20,166 bases of DNA from an uncultured Litorivicinus sp. (GCA_938091715.1 CALKMT010000098.1:1-20166), one strand, 5' to 3'; positions 1 through 7,745 are shown, counted from the first letter of the stretch. The notes: generated by a model not told the origin, from the sequence alone. Program-made: numbers and translations.

Positions 1-159
1 TATGGCGGCAAGCTATTGCCGACGGTCAATGCACTTAATCCAACGGTCCCCAGAGCGCTCTGGTGGAAAGTTAAAACAGATTGGTTGGTACCCATGTACT
101 TCGACCTAATGCTTAAGGGCCGTGAATGGCTCGCAAGGCCAACTCGGAAGTCAGGATGA
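1..159 (+). CDS. C-terminal end of an unidentified protein (partial)
   Basis: Reading frame 1 is open from the first base to a TGA at 157-159, giving 52 residues of a C-terminus. The peptide is rich in Trp, Leu and Arg, with PRALWWKVKTDWLVPMYFDL and then KGREWLARP near the end. It is followed 12 bases later by a strong intrinsic terminator, which is what one expects after a real gene. The tail loosely resembles the C-terminal amphipathic segment of membrane-associated FAD-dependent oxidoreductases, but this is a weak impression and not an assignment. The start lies outside the window, so length, domains and operon cannot be judged. It is transcribed in the same direction as the dctB gene but is separated from it by the terminator. 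Confidence 0.55.
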   Translation, partial: YGGKLLPTVNALNPTVPRALWWKVKTDWLVPMYFDLMLKGREWLARPTRKSG

Positions 160-171
160 CTTCATTCCTTT

Positions 172-196
172 GGCCCCGGATCGGGGCCTTTTTTTT
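172..196 (+). terminator. Intrinsic terminator after the partial gene
   Basis: The arms GGCCCC (172-177) and GGGGCC (183-188) are perfectly complementary with a five-base loop, and are followed by eight T at 189-196. This is a canonical rho-independent terminator for the gene ending at 159. It ends only 22 bases before the dctB start codon. Confidence 0.9.
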
Positions 197-218
197 GCCT
201 ATCGTTTAGACTCCGGGG

Positions 219-1859
219 ATGCCTGCCTCTCTGGATACCATCAAACTTCGCCGTCGCCTGGCGATCGAGCTATTGGCGCTGGTCACACTGGTAACCACGA
301 CGATTGCCGCGCTATACGACGCCGGTCGCGCCCGGGAGTACGCCGAACAAACCGCACGGGTCGATGCGGAGCTGCAAGCACAAGCCTTGCAGGGGGCACT
401 GGATCGTTTTCGTGGTTTGCCAGAGATGTGGTCCAAAGAACCCAGTTTAATTTCTGCGCTCCAGGGCCAGGATGCGGCTGAGTTGTCCCAGCGAGGATTG
501 CAGCTAACGTATTTGTCCGGCGCCTGGGCGACAGGCTTTTTCAACCCGGATGGCGAGTTGCTGGCCTGGGCTGATCGCAGCTCCAACACCCCCATATTGA
601 CGCGTCTGCCAACGTCCATACACGAGGCGGTACAACAGCAGCGTCTGGGGCGGCTGTGGGTGGATCAAAGTCCTCGACCACTGTACGGATTCGCCAGCGG
701 TGTCAGTGATCTGGGCAGCATCGTCGTGTTCGTTGACCTAAGTGCCATTCAAGAGCAATGGGGGTTGTTGAATCACCCGGTCTTGGTGGTCGATTCTGCT
801 AACAAGGTCCTGCTGTCCAATGAGGCCGGCTGGTTATCCCGGGGCTTGCAGTCCTTGCCCCTTGAGCGAGGCTGGGTTTCGGTCGAGCGGCGTCTGCCGG
901 CATTGGATTGGCGCTTGTTATCGGTGCATCAAGTTGATCTGGCTAGGCTGTGGGTGGTGGTTGCCCTGGGGTTGGCCTCGGGCATCGTGATATGGGGGAT
1001 CCTGTCGCGATTTTTCCGCCGTCAAATGACCGAGCATCAGGATGCCCGTTTGCAACAGGCCACGGCGCTGCGCCTTGAGCGCTTAGTAAAGTCCCGCACC
1101 CGGGATTTGGAAAGGGCTCAAGAGTCGCAAATCCAAACGGCCAAGCTGGCCGCGATTGGCCAAATGTCGACCACCCTGACCCATGAATACAACCAACCCA
1201 TTGCGACCATTCAAACCTATGCCGAGAACGCCCAGCGCTTTTTGCAGCGCGGCCAAGTGGACGCGGTGGGCGATAACCTCGAGCAAATCCTAAAGCAGGC
1301 GGAGCGCATGGGTTTGCTATCAAAAACGCTGTTGACCTTTGCCCGTCGGCCAGGGGCTGAACTCAGTGCGCTGTCCTGGCAACATCATCTGGACGAGGCC
1401 GTGGTACTGCTTCGAACCCGTTTTGAGAGTCAGGGCGTCAAGCTCATTCGGCCGACCTTGAGTGACGAGGTGTTAATTTGGGCGGGCCCCGTGCGCTTGA
1501 CTCAGGTGTGGGTCAACCTGTTGTCCAACGCTCTGGATGCCCTGCGGGATACAAACGACCCGCAGATCGTCATTGATTTCGAATCCGGCCAAGACGAGGT
1601 TAAGGTATGGGTTTGTGACAATGGACCGGGTATCGCAAGCGCTTTAATCGGTCAGTTGTTCGAGCCCTTTGTGACCACCAAGCCTGCGGGATCCGGCTTG
1701 GGGTTGGGCTTGCCCTTGGCGCGCGATCTGATGCGACAGTTTGGCGGCGACTTGACCGTCGAGCCGGCCGACCAAGGGGCCAGGTTCTGTTTGTGCTTCC
1801 AACGCCCGCCTGTGCATTCGTCATCCCCAGCCACCCCAGTCGAGAGGAACACCCTTTGA
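219..1859 (+). CDS. dctB: DctB-type C4-dicarboxylate sensor histidine kinase
   Basis: Membrane sensor kinase, 546 residues. It should autophosphorylate on sensing external C4-dicarboxylates and pass phosphate to the adjacent DctD. Two membrane segments (about 13-33 and 244-266) bracket a periplasmic region of about 210 residues, the layout of DctB kinases with a double PDC/CACHE sensor. A short coiled coil (about 270-310) leads to the H-box THEYNQP with phospho-acceptor His322. The catalytic domain has the N-box Asn437 (LLSNALDAL), the G1 box DNGPGI from Asp467, and the G2 box GSGLGLGL from Gly491. The usual HE(I/L)NQP here reads HEYNQP. The start at 219 keeps the first membrane segment whole but has no good Shine-Dalgarno, and it lies just 22 bases after a terminator. 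The stop overlaps the TTG start of dctD. The family call is firm; the exact ligand is inferred from the neighbouring TRAP transporter. Confidence 0.9.
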   Translation: MPASLDTIKLRRRLAIELLALVTLVTTTIAALYDAGRAREYAEQTARVDAELQAQALQGALDRFRGLPEMWSKEPSLISALQGQDAAELSQRGLQLTYLSGAWATGFFNPDGELLAWADRSSNTPILTRLPTSIHEAVQQQRLGRLWVDQSPRPLYGFASGVSDLGSIVVFVDLSAIQEQWGLLNHPVLVVDSANKVLLSNEAGWLSRGLQSLPLERGWVSVERRLPALDWRLLSVHQVDLARLWVVVALGLASGIVIWGILSRFFRRQMTEHQDARLQQATALRLERLVKSRTRDLERAQESQIQTAKLAAIGQMSTTLTHEYNQPIATIQTYAENAQRFLQRGQVDAVGDNLEQILKQAERMGLLSKTLLTFARRPGAELSALSWQHHLDEAVVLLRTRFESQGVKLIRPTLSDEVLIWAGPVRLTQVWVNLLSNALDALRDTNDPQIVIDFESGQDEVKVWVCDNGPGIASALIGQLFEPFVTTKPAGSGLGLGLPLARDLMRQFGGDLTVEPADQGARFCLCFQRPPVHSSSPATPVERNTL

Positions 1860-3184
1860 TTTCGCCCAAGGTTTTATTGGTAGACGACGACGCCGATTTG
1901 TCTCGAGCCTTGTCACAGACCCTGATGCTGGAGGGGTTTTCGGTCAAATGTTACGCCCGTGCCGAGGCGGCGCTGGAATCGGTTCGTCGGGACGACTACA
2001 GCGTCATTTTGACTGACTACCTGATGCCGGGCATGGATGGATTTGAACTGCTAGAGCGAGTTCAAGCGATTGATTCGGTGTATCCGGTGATCATGATGAC
2101 TGGGCATGGCGATGTACCCATGGCAGTTAAGGCCATGCAGGCTGGCGCCCATGACTTTGTCCAAAAGCCCTGTTCGACCAGTCAACTGGTGCGAGTCGTG
2201 GCTCAGGCCATACAGCGCCGACGTTTGACCTTGGAAAACAGAGCGCTACGGGCCGAGCTTAGCGATTCGGACGACCTAGATGCCCGTTTGGTCGGCACGC
2301 ACCCCTCGATGGTGCAATTAAAGGAGCGCCTGCGGGTGTCCGCCGAGGCCGGGGTGGATTCGTTGATTATTGGCGATACCGGAACCGGCAAGGAAGTGGT
2401 GGCCCGGGCGCTGCATGACTTTGGGCCGCGCAAGTCGGCGCCTTTTGTGGCCATTAACTGTGCGGCCATTCCGTCGGAAATGATCGAATCCGAGTTGTTT
2501 GGACACGTGGCCGGGGCTTTCACCGGCGCATCGGCCGAACGGATTGGGCGTCTGCAGCATGCCCAGGGCGGCACGGTGTTTCTGGATGAGCTCGAGTCCA
2601 TGCCGATGGATTTGCAAGCCAAGTTATTACGGGTCATCGAGAACCGCACGCTGGAGCCCTTGGGCTCAAACCGTCAAGTGCCCCTGGATCTGACCTTTGT
2701 CGGTGCGATCTCGACGCGGCCGGGCGAGGAGGGCGGGCAAATCCGCGAGGATCTGTATTATCGCCTGAACGTGGTCGAGTTGGAGCTGCTGCCGCTGGCC
2801 CAGCGGCACACGGACATACCGGCCTTGTTTTATCACCTGGCCCGCGAGGCGCGGGGCAAATTCCGCAAAGAGATACCCGAGCTTAGTCCCGCGCTGGAAG
2901 CCGAGCTGTTGGCCCATCCTTGGCCTGGAAATATTCGCGAGCTGCGCAATGTGGCCGAGCGTTTTGTACTGGGCTTGTGGAACGGCTTTGCCGCCATGGG
3001 CGACGCCCCGGCCGGCACGCTGTCCGAGCAGATGGCGCATTACGAACGGCGCATCATTGAGCGGGCCTTGGATCAACATTCTGGCCAAATGAAAGCGACC
3101 TACGAGGCGTTGGGCCTGTCGCGCAAGGGCTTGTACGACAAGATTCAGCGTTTGGGTATTCGGGTGTCATCCGATGCCCACTAA
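1856..3184 (+). CDS. dctD: DctD-type sigma-54-dependent response regulator
   Basis: NtrC-family activator, 442 residues from the chosen start. The receiver domain (about 5-120) has the acidic pocket VDDD and phospho-acceptor Asp54 (ILTDYLMPG). The AAA+ domain has Walker A GDTGTGKE (173-180), the sigma-54-contacting loop GAFTGA (220-225) and Walker B GTVFLDE. A Fis-type helix-turn-helix occupies the last 40 or so residues (ALGLSRKGLYDKIQ). I chose the TTG at 1856 because it forms a TTGA overlap with the dctB stop, has GAGAGG at 1842-1847 eight bases upstream, and places the receiver strand VLLVDDD close to the N-terminus. The in-frame ATG at 1793 would add 21 residues encoded inside dctB. Phosphorylated DctD should drive the -24/-12 promoter found just downstream at 3241. 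Confidence 0.93.
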   Translation: MISPKVLLVDDDADLSRALSQTLMLEGFSVKCYARAEAALESVRRDDYSVILTDYLMPGMDGFELLERVQAIDSVYPVIMMTGHGDVPMAVKAMQAGAHDFVQKPCSTSQLVRVVAQAIQRRRLTLENRALRAELSDSDDLDARLVGTHPSMVQLKERLRVSAEAGVDSLIIGDTGTGKEVVARALHDFGPRKSAPFVAINCAAIPSEMIESELFGHVAGAFTGASAERIGRLQHAQGGTVFLDELESMPMDLQAKLLRVIENRTLEPLGSNRQVPLDLTFVGAISTRPGEEGGQIREDLYYRLNVVELELLPLAQRHTDIPALFYHLAREARGKFRKEIPELSPALEAELLAHPWPGNIRELRNVAERFVLGLWNGFAAMGDAPAGTLSEQMAHYERRIIERALDQHSGQMKATYEALGLSRKGLYDKIQRLGIRVSSDAH

Positions 3185-3193
3185 AAGTCGCTG

Positions 3194-3213
3194 ATGGGTA
3201 GCTGACGACCCAT
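3194..3213. promoter_or_regulatory. Inverted repeat, candidate DctD upstream activator site
   Basis: ATGGGT at 3194-3199 and ACCCAT at 3208-3213 are perfect reverse complements with an eight-base spacer. The repeat is in the dctD-dctP gap, 27 bases upstream of the -24 element. No T-tract follows, so a terminator for dctD is less likely. Binding by DctD is inference. Its centre is about 60 bases upstream of the predicted transcription start, nearer than usual for an NtrC-type site. Confidence 0.4.
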
Positions 3214-3240
3214 TTACTCCGAAGCATGGGCCTTGCGGGC

Positions 3241-3255
3241 TGGCACGCCCTTTGC
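3241..3255 (+). promoter_or_regulatory. Sigma-54 (-24/-12) promoter of dctP
   Basis: TGGCAC at 3241-3246, five bases, then TTGC at 3252-3255. This matches the RpoN consensus TGGCAC-N5-TTGC at every defined position. Transcription should start near 3266, leaving a leader of about 40 bases before the dctP ATG at 3305. An adjacent DctD with an intact GAFTGA loop supports a working sigma-54 circuit. Confidence 0.9.
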
Positions 3256-3304
3256 GTAGGTCACATCACTGCGAAACCGCAGCGATAAAAATTAGGAGTA
3301 CATC

Positions 3305-4294
3305 ATGAAGAAGTTGATCGGCGCCGCTGGTGCTTTGACCCTGGCCGTTGCGGCCGCCTCTGCAAACGCAGCCTGCGACGCAGGTGAAGTCGTTGTTAAA
3401 CTGTCTCACGTAACCGGTGGCACCACCCACCCCAAAGTCGTTGCTGCCAACAACTTTGCCGAGCGCGTTAACTCAGAATTGAACGGCCGTATGTGCATGG
3501 AGGTTTACCCCAACAGCACATTATTCGGCGACTCAAAAGAACTTGAAGCACTGCTGCTGGGCGACGTTCAGGTGCTGGCACCTTCCCTGTCAAAGTTCGG
3601 CTCGTACACCAAAAAGCTGGGCGTATTCGATCTGCCGTTCATCTTTGAAGACATGGACGCGGCTATCCGCTTCACGAACTCGGCGACCGGTAAGGACCTC
3701 CTGAACAGCATGAATGACGTCGGCTTTGTCGGCTTGGGCTACTGGATGTCTGGTATGAAGTACTTCTCGGCCAACAAGCCCTTGAACGAGCCTACCGATG
3801 CGACCGGCCTGAAGTTCCGTGTTCAGACCTCGGACGTTGCCAAGGCAATGATCGCGGCGATGGGTGCTTCTCCTCAGCCGATGGCCTTCTCTGAAGTCTA
3901 TGGCGCACTGCAAACTGGTGTTGTTGACGGACAGGAAAACACCTGGTCAAACATCTACACCAAGAAGTTCTTCGAAGTTCAGGACGGCGTGACTCAGACC
4001 TCGCACCAGTTGCTGGCGTACTTCTTCATGACCTCTCAGGACTTCCTGGATGGACTGGATGCCGATCTGCGCACCGAGTTCTTGGCGATTGCGGATGACG
4101 TCACCCAGCAGGCCAACCTGTCGGTCAAGCAAAAAGAAGAGGCCAACCGTCAGAACATCCTTGACGCCGGCGGCACGATTCGTGAGCTAACACCGGCCCA
4201 GCGTGCCAAGTGGGTTGAAGCCATGAAGCCCGTTTGGGAACAGTTCCAAGACGAAATCGGCGTAGACGTCGTAAAAGCAGCGGCCGGCGCGTAA
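3305..4294 (+). CDS. dctP: TRAP transporter periplasmic substrate-binding protein, DctP type
   Basis: Periplasmic binding protein (329 residues) that captures C4-dicarboxylates such as malate, fumarate or succinate and delivers them to DctQM. A Sec signal peptide covers about residues 1-22 (MKKLIGAAGALTLAVAAASA, then the cleavage region around ANA). The DctP signature is clear: KFRVQTSDV with the conserved carboxylate-binding Arg, ASPQPMAFSEVYGALQTG, and VDGQENTWSNIY. Two Cys near the mature N-terminus (AACDAG and GRMCMEV) could form a disulfide. Codon use is biased as in highly expressed genes. The Shine-Dalgarno AGGAG is at 3294-3298, six bases before the ATG. It is the first gene behind the sigma-54 promoter. 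A UUCG-capped hairpin separates it from dctQ, which would let it be made in excess over the membrane subunits. Confidence 0.95.
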   Translation: MKKLIGAAGALTLAVAAASANAACDAGEVVVKLSHVTGGTTHPKVVAANNFAERVNSELNGRMCMEVYPNSTLFGDSKELEALLLGDVQVLAPSLSKFGSYTKKLGVFDLPFIFEDMDAAIRFTNSATGKDLLNSMNDVGFVGLGYWMSGMKYFSANKPLNEPTDATGLKFRVQTSDVAKAMIAAMGASPQPMAFSEVYGALQTGVVDGQENTWSNIYTKKFFEVQDGVTQTSHQLLAYFFMTSQDFLDGLDADLRTEFLAIADDVTQQANLSVKQKEEANRQNILDAGGTIRELTPAQRAKWVEAMKPVWEQFQDEIGVDVVKAAAGA

Positions 4295-4308
4295 GCACGG
4301 CGGTTTGA

Positions 4309-4335
4309 GACTGGGGCTTCGGCCCCGGTCTTTCT
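4309..4335 (+). terminator. UUCG-capped hairpin between dctP and dctQ (attenuator or mRNA stabiliser)
   Basis: Nine pairs, 4309-4317 with 4322-4330 (one T-G wobble), close on the loop TTCG at 4318-4321 with a C-G closing pair. This is the very stable cUUCGg tetraloop. A weak T-run (TTTCTT) follows. It may terminate part of the transcripts, or protect the 3' end of dctP mRNA from exonucleases. Either way it fits a high binding-protein to permease ratio. Confidence 0.7.
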
Positions 4336-4359
4336 TGTTCAATCAAAGAGCGATTTATC

Positions 4360-5043
4360 ATGGCGTATTGGCCGCATCTATTATTGCTGGCACTGGTCGC
4401 AGTGCTGTTCGTTTGGGAGCGTTTCAAGCCCCAAGCGGTTGCGCAACTTGAGGAAAGTTGTCTGGTCGGGTTGATGTTCTTGATCACGGCAGTCAGTTTT
4501 GGTCAGGTCGTTGCACGGTATGGATTTAATACCGGTTGGAGCGCCGCGCTGGAATTCACCACCTTGGCGTTTTCCTGGTTAATTTTGCTGGGGATGAGTT
4601 ACGGCATCCGAGCCGGAACCCACCTGGGCGTCGACATCCTGTTGAAAGCGCTGCCCGCGCCCATCATGCGTTATGTGGCGGCCTTGGGTGCACTGGCGGG
4701 CTTGTTGTATGGCGTGATTCTGTTGGACGCCAGTTGGATGACCTACATCGGCGTTGAGACCCGATCCGGTGCCATCGAGTACTGGTCCAAAATGTACAAA
4801 ATCAACATCGGCACCGAAGAGCTGCGTTGGCCGGTTTGGGTGCAAGAAACCTTTGATGTCAAAGACCGAGTTCAACGCTGGTTGGTGTTGATCATGTTGC
4901 CGGTTGGACTGGCCCTGCTGTCGTTTCGCTCACTGCAGGCCATGATTCAGATTCTGACGGGGCAGCGTGACATGGTGATTGCCAGCCACGAAGCCGAGGA
5001 TTTGGTAGAGGAAAACAAAGGCGCACTTAAGGAGCTCGACTGA
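4360..5043 (+). CDS. dctQ: TRAP transporter small permease, DctQ type
   Basis: Small membrane subunit of the dicarboxylate TRAP transporter, 227 residues. Hydrophobic segments lie at about 6-21, 35-54, 62-82, 103-127 and 172-193. The family motif is the region from ARYGF through FSWLILLGMSYGIRAGTHLG, followed by VDILLKALP. At 227 residues it is longer than many DctQ proteins. The extra length comes from an additional hydrophobic N-terminal segment and a hydrophilic stretch of about 45 residues (about 128-171) before the last helix. It follows dctP after the UUCG hairpin and overlaps dctM by one base (TGATG), so the two membrane subunits are translationally coupled. The family call is firm. 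Confidence 0.92.
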   Translation: MAYWPHLLLLALVAVLFVWERFKPQAVAQLEESCLVGLMFLITAVSFGQVVARYGFNTGWSAALEFTTLAFSWLILLGMSYGIRAGTHLGVDILLKALPAPIMRYVAALGALAGLLYGVILLDASWMTYIGVETRSGAIEYWSKMYKINIGTEELRWPVWVQETFDVKDRVQRWLVLIMLPVGLALLSFRSLQAMIQILTGQRDMVIASHEAEDLVEENKGALKELD

Positions 5044-6659
5044 TGGAAGCCCTCATTCTATTTGGTCTGGTTCTGGGCCTGTTGTTCCTGGGTGTGCCGG
5101 TTGGCCTGTCCCTTGGATTGTCATCCATCCTGTTTATTGCGCTGTTCACCAATGACTCGCTGTCCAGTGTGGCGATCAGTTTGTTTGGGGTCGGGCAGCA
5201 CTACACATTACTGGCCATCCCGTTCTTTATCCTGGCCTCGGCGTATATGTCCACCGGCGGTGTGGCGAAACGGTTAATCCGCTTTGCGATTGCCGCGGTG
5301 GGGCACTTTCGTGGTGGCCTGGCCATGTCTTCGGTCTTGGCCTGCATGCTGTTTGCCGCCTTGTCGGGTTCTTCGCCTGCCACGGTGGTGGCCATCGGCA
5401 CGATCGCGATTGCCGGCATGCGCCAGATGGGATATTCCAAGGACTTTGCTGCGGGCATCATCGCCAACGCGGGTACGCTGGGGATCCTCATTCCTCCGTC
5501 GATCGTCATGGTGGTGTACGCCGCGTCGGTTGATGTGTCGGTGGGCCGGATGTTCTTGGCCGGGGTCATTCCGGGCATCATGGCCGGCGGTATGTTGATG
5601 CTGGCCATTTACGTGGTGGCTCGAATTAAAAACTTGCCTGCGGGCGAGTGGAAAGGGTTTGGCGAGCTGGTCGCCGGCGGCAAGGAAGCCTTTTGGGGGC
5701 TTTTCTTGGTCGTCATCATCATGGGCGGTATCTATGGCGGCGTCTTTACGCCGACCGAGGCGGCAGCGGTGGCGGCGGTCTACTCGGCCTTTATTGCGGT
5801 GTTTATTTACCGCGACATGGGCCCGCTCAAGGAAACGCCTTGGGTCACCGCCGAGGACGGCATGCTTGGCCGTGTCGGCTTTAACGGGGTGGTGTACTTC
5901 CTCAGTTTCTGGATGGTCTTCATGATCATCAGTTTCTTTATTTTCGCCGACAACGATTCGGTCACCCTGGGCAGTCGCGCCCTGATGGGCTTGATTTTGG
6001 GGGCAGCGCTTGGGGGGTGGTATATCACCTGGCGCGGCGAGGGCGGCGTGGCCGCGTTGCCTAAATACTTGGCGGCGGGCTTGCCGATTCTGGTGCGTAA
6101 CCTGGCCACCATGGGCCGTATGTTCTTCCCCGCGTTGATGGGCAACGAGTCGCGCAATGTGACCATGGAAGCGACCCGCACCACGGTCATGCTGATGTTC
6201 ATCATTGCCAATGCCTTGCTGTTCGCTCATACCCTGTCGGCCGAGCGGATTCCGCAGCTGATCACCGAGTGGATGCTATCGGTTGGGTTTAACTGGTTCA
6301 CCTTCCTGATTCTGTTGAACGTGATCCTGTTGATTGGCGGGCAGTTCATGGAGCCCTCGGGGCTCTTGTTGATCGTTGCCCCCGTGGTGTTCCCGATCGC
6401 GATGGAATTGGGGATCGACCCCATTCACTTGGGCATTATTATGGTGGTCAACATGGAAATTGGCATGATCACGCCGCCCATTGGATTGAATTTGTTCGTG
6501 ACCAGTGGGATCACCGGCATGTCTCTGGCCCGAGTGGTCAAGGCCGCAGCGCCCTTTGTTGGGGTGCTGTTTGTGTTCCTAATCTTGGTCACCTACGTGC
6601 CGTGGATCTCGACCGCGCTGCCGACCGCCATCATGGGGCCGGAAATCGTGACTCAATAA
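5043..6659 (+). CDS. dctM: TRAP transporter large permease, DctM type, with an internal insertion
   Basis: Large membrane subunit that carries out sodium- or proton-coupled dicarboxylate uptake with DctP and DctQ in the inner membrane. It has the DctM landmarks ALSGSSPATVVAIG, GTLGILIPPSIVMVVYAASV, FTPTEAAAVAA, then FMEPSGLLLIVAPVVFPIA and MITPPIGLNLFVTSG. At 538 residues it is about 100 longer than the usual 425-465. The surplus is in the middle, between FIYRDMG (about 255) and TRTTVMLMFIIANALLFA (about 376). It includes two extra hydrophobic segments, about 283-301 and 313-328. The ATG overlaps the dctQ stop, with AAGGAG at 5029-5034 upstream. The family call is certain; the role of the insert is unknown. 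Confidence 0.95.
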   Translation: MEALILFGLVLGLLFLGVPVGLSLGLSSILFIALFTNDSLSSVAISLFGVGQHYTLLAIPFFILASAYMSTGGVAKRLIRFAIAAVGHFRGGLAMSSVLACMLFAALSGSSPATVVAIGTIAIAGMRQMGYSKDFAAGIIANAGTLGILIPPSIVMVVYAASVDVSVGRMFLAGVIPGIMAGGMLMLAIYVVARIKNLPAGEWKGFGELVAGGKEAFWGLFLVVIIMGGIYGGVFTPTEAAAVAAVYSAFIAVFIYRDMGPLKETPWVTAEDGMLGRVGFNGVVYFLSFWMVFMIISFFIFADNDSVTLGSRALMGLILGAALGGWYITWRGEGGVAALPKYLAAGLPILVRNLATMGRMFFPALMGNESRNVTMEATRTTVMLMFIIANALLFAHTLSAERIPQLITEWMLSVGFNWFTFLILLNVILLIGGQFMEPSGLLLIVAPVVFPIAMELGIDPIHLGIIMVVNMEIGMITPPIGLNLFVTSGITGMSLARVVKAAAPFVGVLFVFLILVTYVPWISTALPTAIMGPEIVTQ

Positions 6660-6666
6660 GGACGTC

Positions 6667-7242
6667 ATGGACTACCTACTGGGCCTGATTCAGCAACACG
6701 GCGGTTGGGTCTATCTGGGGCTGTTTGCCTATTGCCTGTTAAAGAGCGGTACCTTGCCGCTGTTTGCAGGCTTTGCCGCGCAACAACAAGCCTTGGACTT
6801 GGGCTGGGTGGTGGCGGTGGTGTTGGCCGGCGGTGTATTGGGCGACGAGGGGCGCTTTTGGTTGGGCCGACGCTATGGCGACGGTTGGGCCGAGGGGCGA
6901 CCGCAGATTCAGAAATGGATCCGTCGCTGCCGCTTGTTGCTCGAGCATTACGGGGTTTGGTATCTGTTTTTGTACCGCTATCCCAAGGGCATGCGCACCA
7001 TCGGCGCACTGCCAGTGGGGCTGACGCAAATGCCCTGGTCGCAGTTTTCCGTACTTAACTTTGCCTCGGCCCTGACCTGGACCAATGTCATGGTGGGCCT
7101 GGGGTATGTGTTTGGTGCCTCGATTCAGAGCGCGATCGAGCAGGGGTATGGACTGATTACCCTGGTTTTGCTTCTTGGCTTGGTGGCGTGGGGCTGGTGG
7201 CTGATTCGTCAGCTAGAACAGGCCGTGGATCAAAACTCGTAG
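6667..7242 (+). CDS. DedA-family (VTT/SNARE-associated fold) inner-membrane protein
   Basis: A 191-residue polytopic protein. DedA features include GGVLGDEGRFWLGRRYG (about 57-73), matching the conserved GD..Y..GR..G region, and RYPKGMRTIGALPVGLTQM, matching the conserved F.R..P..R.......G segment, followed by C-terminal helices. DedA proteins are linked to undecaprenyl-phosphate or phospholipid translocation and membrane homeostasis; the specific substrate here is not readable. It starts seven bases after the dctM stop with AAGGA at 6658-6662, so it is probably cotranscribed with dctPQM. Its last 13 bases overlap the convergent apt gene. A part in dicarboxylate uptake would be inference from position alone. 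Confidence 0.8.
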   Translation: MDYLLGLIQQHGGWVYLGLFAYCLLKSGTLPLFAGFAAQQQALDLGWVVAVVLAGGVLGDEGRFWLGRRYGDGWAEGRPQIQKWIRRCRLLLEHYGVWYLFLYRYPKGMRTIGALPVGLTQMPWSQFSVLNFASALTWTNVMVGLGYVFGASIQSAIEQGYGLITLVLLLGLVAWGWWLIRQLEQAVDQNS

Positions 7243-7745
7243 GTCTGCAAAGCCTGCACATCCACAGACAACCGGGCGCGGCCATTCAGGCCCGCCAATT
7301 CAATCAGAAACAGACTGGCGACCACTTGCGCACCCACGGTGGTCAGTAACGACTGGGCTGCCGCCACGGTACCCCCGGTGGCCAGCAGATCATCAACAAT
7401 CACCACCCGCTTGCCTTTTAATGAACGGGCGGTCTGAATAGCCAGCGTGGCCTCGCCATATTCCAATGCATAAGATTGCTCGATCACTTCGCCGGGCAGT
7501 TTGCCTGCTTTGCGCACCATGACAGTGCCCAGGCCAAGCTGCATCGCCACTGGCACGCAAAACAAAAAGCCTCGAGCATCCAAGCCAACAATCACATCGG
7601 GCTGGTATTCGGCAGCAGCATGGGCCAGGGCCGCAACCGTTTGTTGCAGCGTATCCGGGTCTTCCAGGACGGGGCTGATGTCATAAAACGTGATGCCCGG
7701 CTTGGGGAAATCGGGAATTTTTGCCAAATGTGGATCTAGGTTCAT
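7230..7745 (-). CDS. apt: Adenine phosphoribosyltransferase
   Basis: Cytosolic purine-salvage enzyme, converting adenine and PRPP to AMP and pyrophosphate. The 171-residue length is typical. Family motifs are IPDFPKPGITFYDISPVLED near the N-terminus, GLDARGFLF (about 54-62), VRKAGKLPGE (about 77-86) and the PRPP loop VVIVDDLLATGGT (114-126). The C-terminus is slightly shorter than in the E. coli enzyme. The ATG at 7743-7745 has no strong Shine-Dalgarno, but it fits the family N-terminus. The gene is transcribed toward the dedA homologue and the two 3' ends overlap by 13 bases, with no terminator between them. It diverges from the SlyB-like gene across a 63-base gap. Confidence 0.95.
   Translation of the reverse strand: MNLDPHLAKIPDFPKPGITFYDISPVLEDPDTLQQTVAALAHAAAEYQPDVIVGLDARGFLFCVPVAMQLGLGTVMVRKAGKLPGEVIEQSYALEYGEATLAIQTARSLKGKRVVIVDDLLATGGTVAAAQSLLTTVGAQVVASLFLIELAGLNGRARLSVDVQALQTYEF

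Noticed and set aside
1793..1855. Longer N-terminus for dctD starting at ATG 1793
   Set aside because: It lies entirely inside dctB, has no family support, and the TTG at 1856 has a good Shine-Dalgarno and a stop/start overlap.
5274..6230. Long open frame of 318 codons on the minus strand inside dctM
   Set aside because: Its His/Arg/Gln-rich translation has no domain or signal, and dctM is certain on the other strand; it is a shadow frame.
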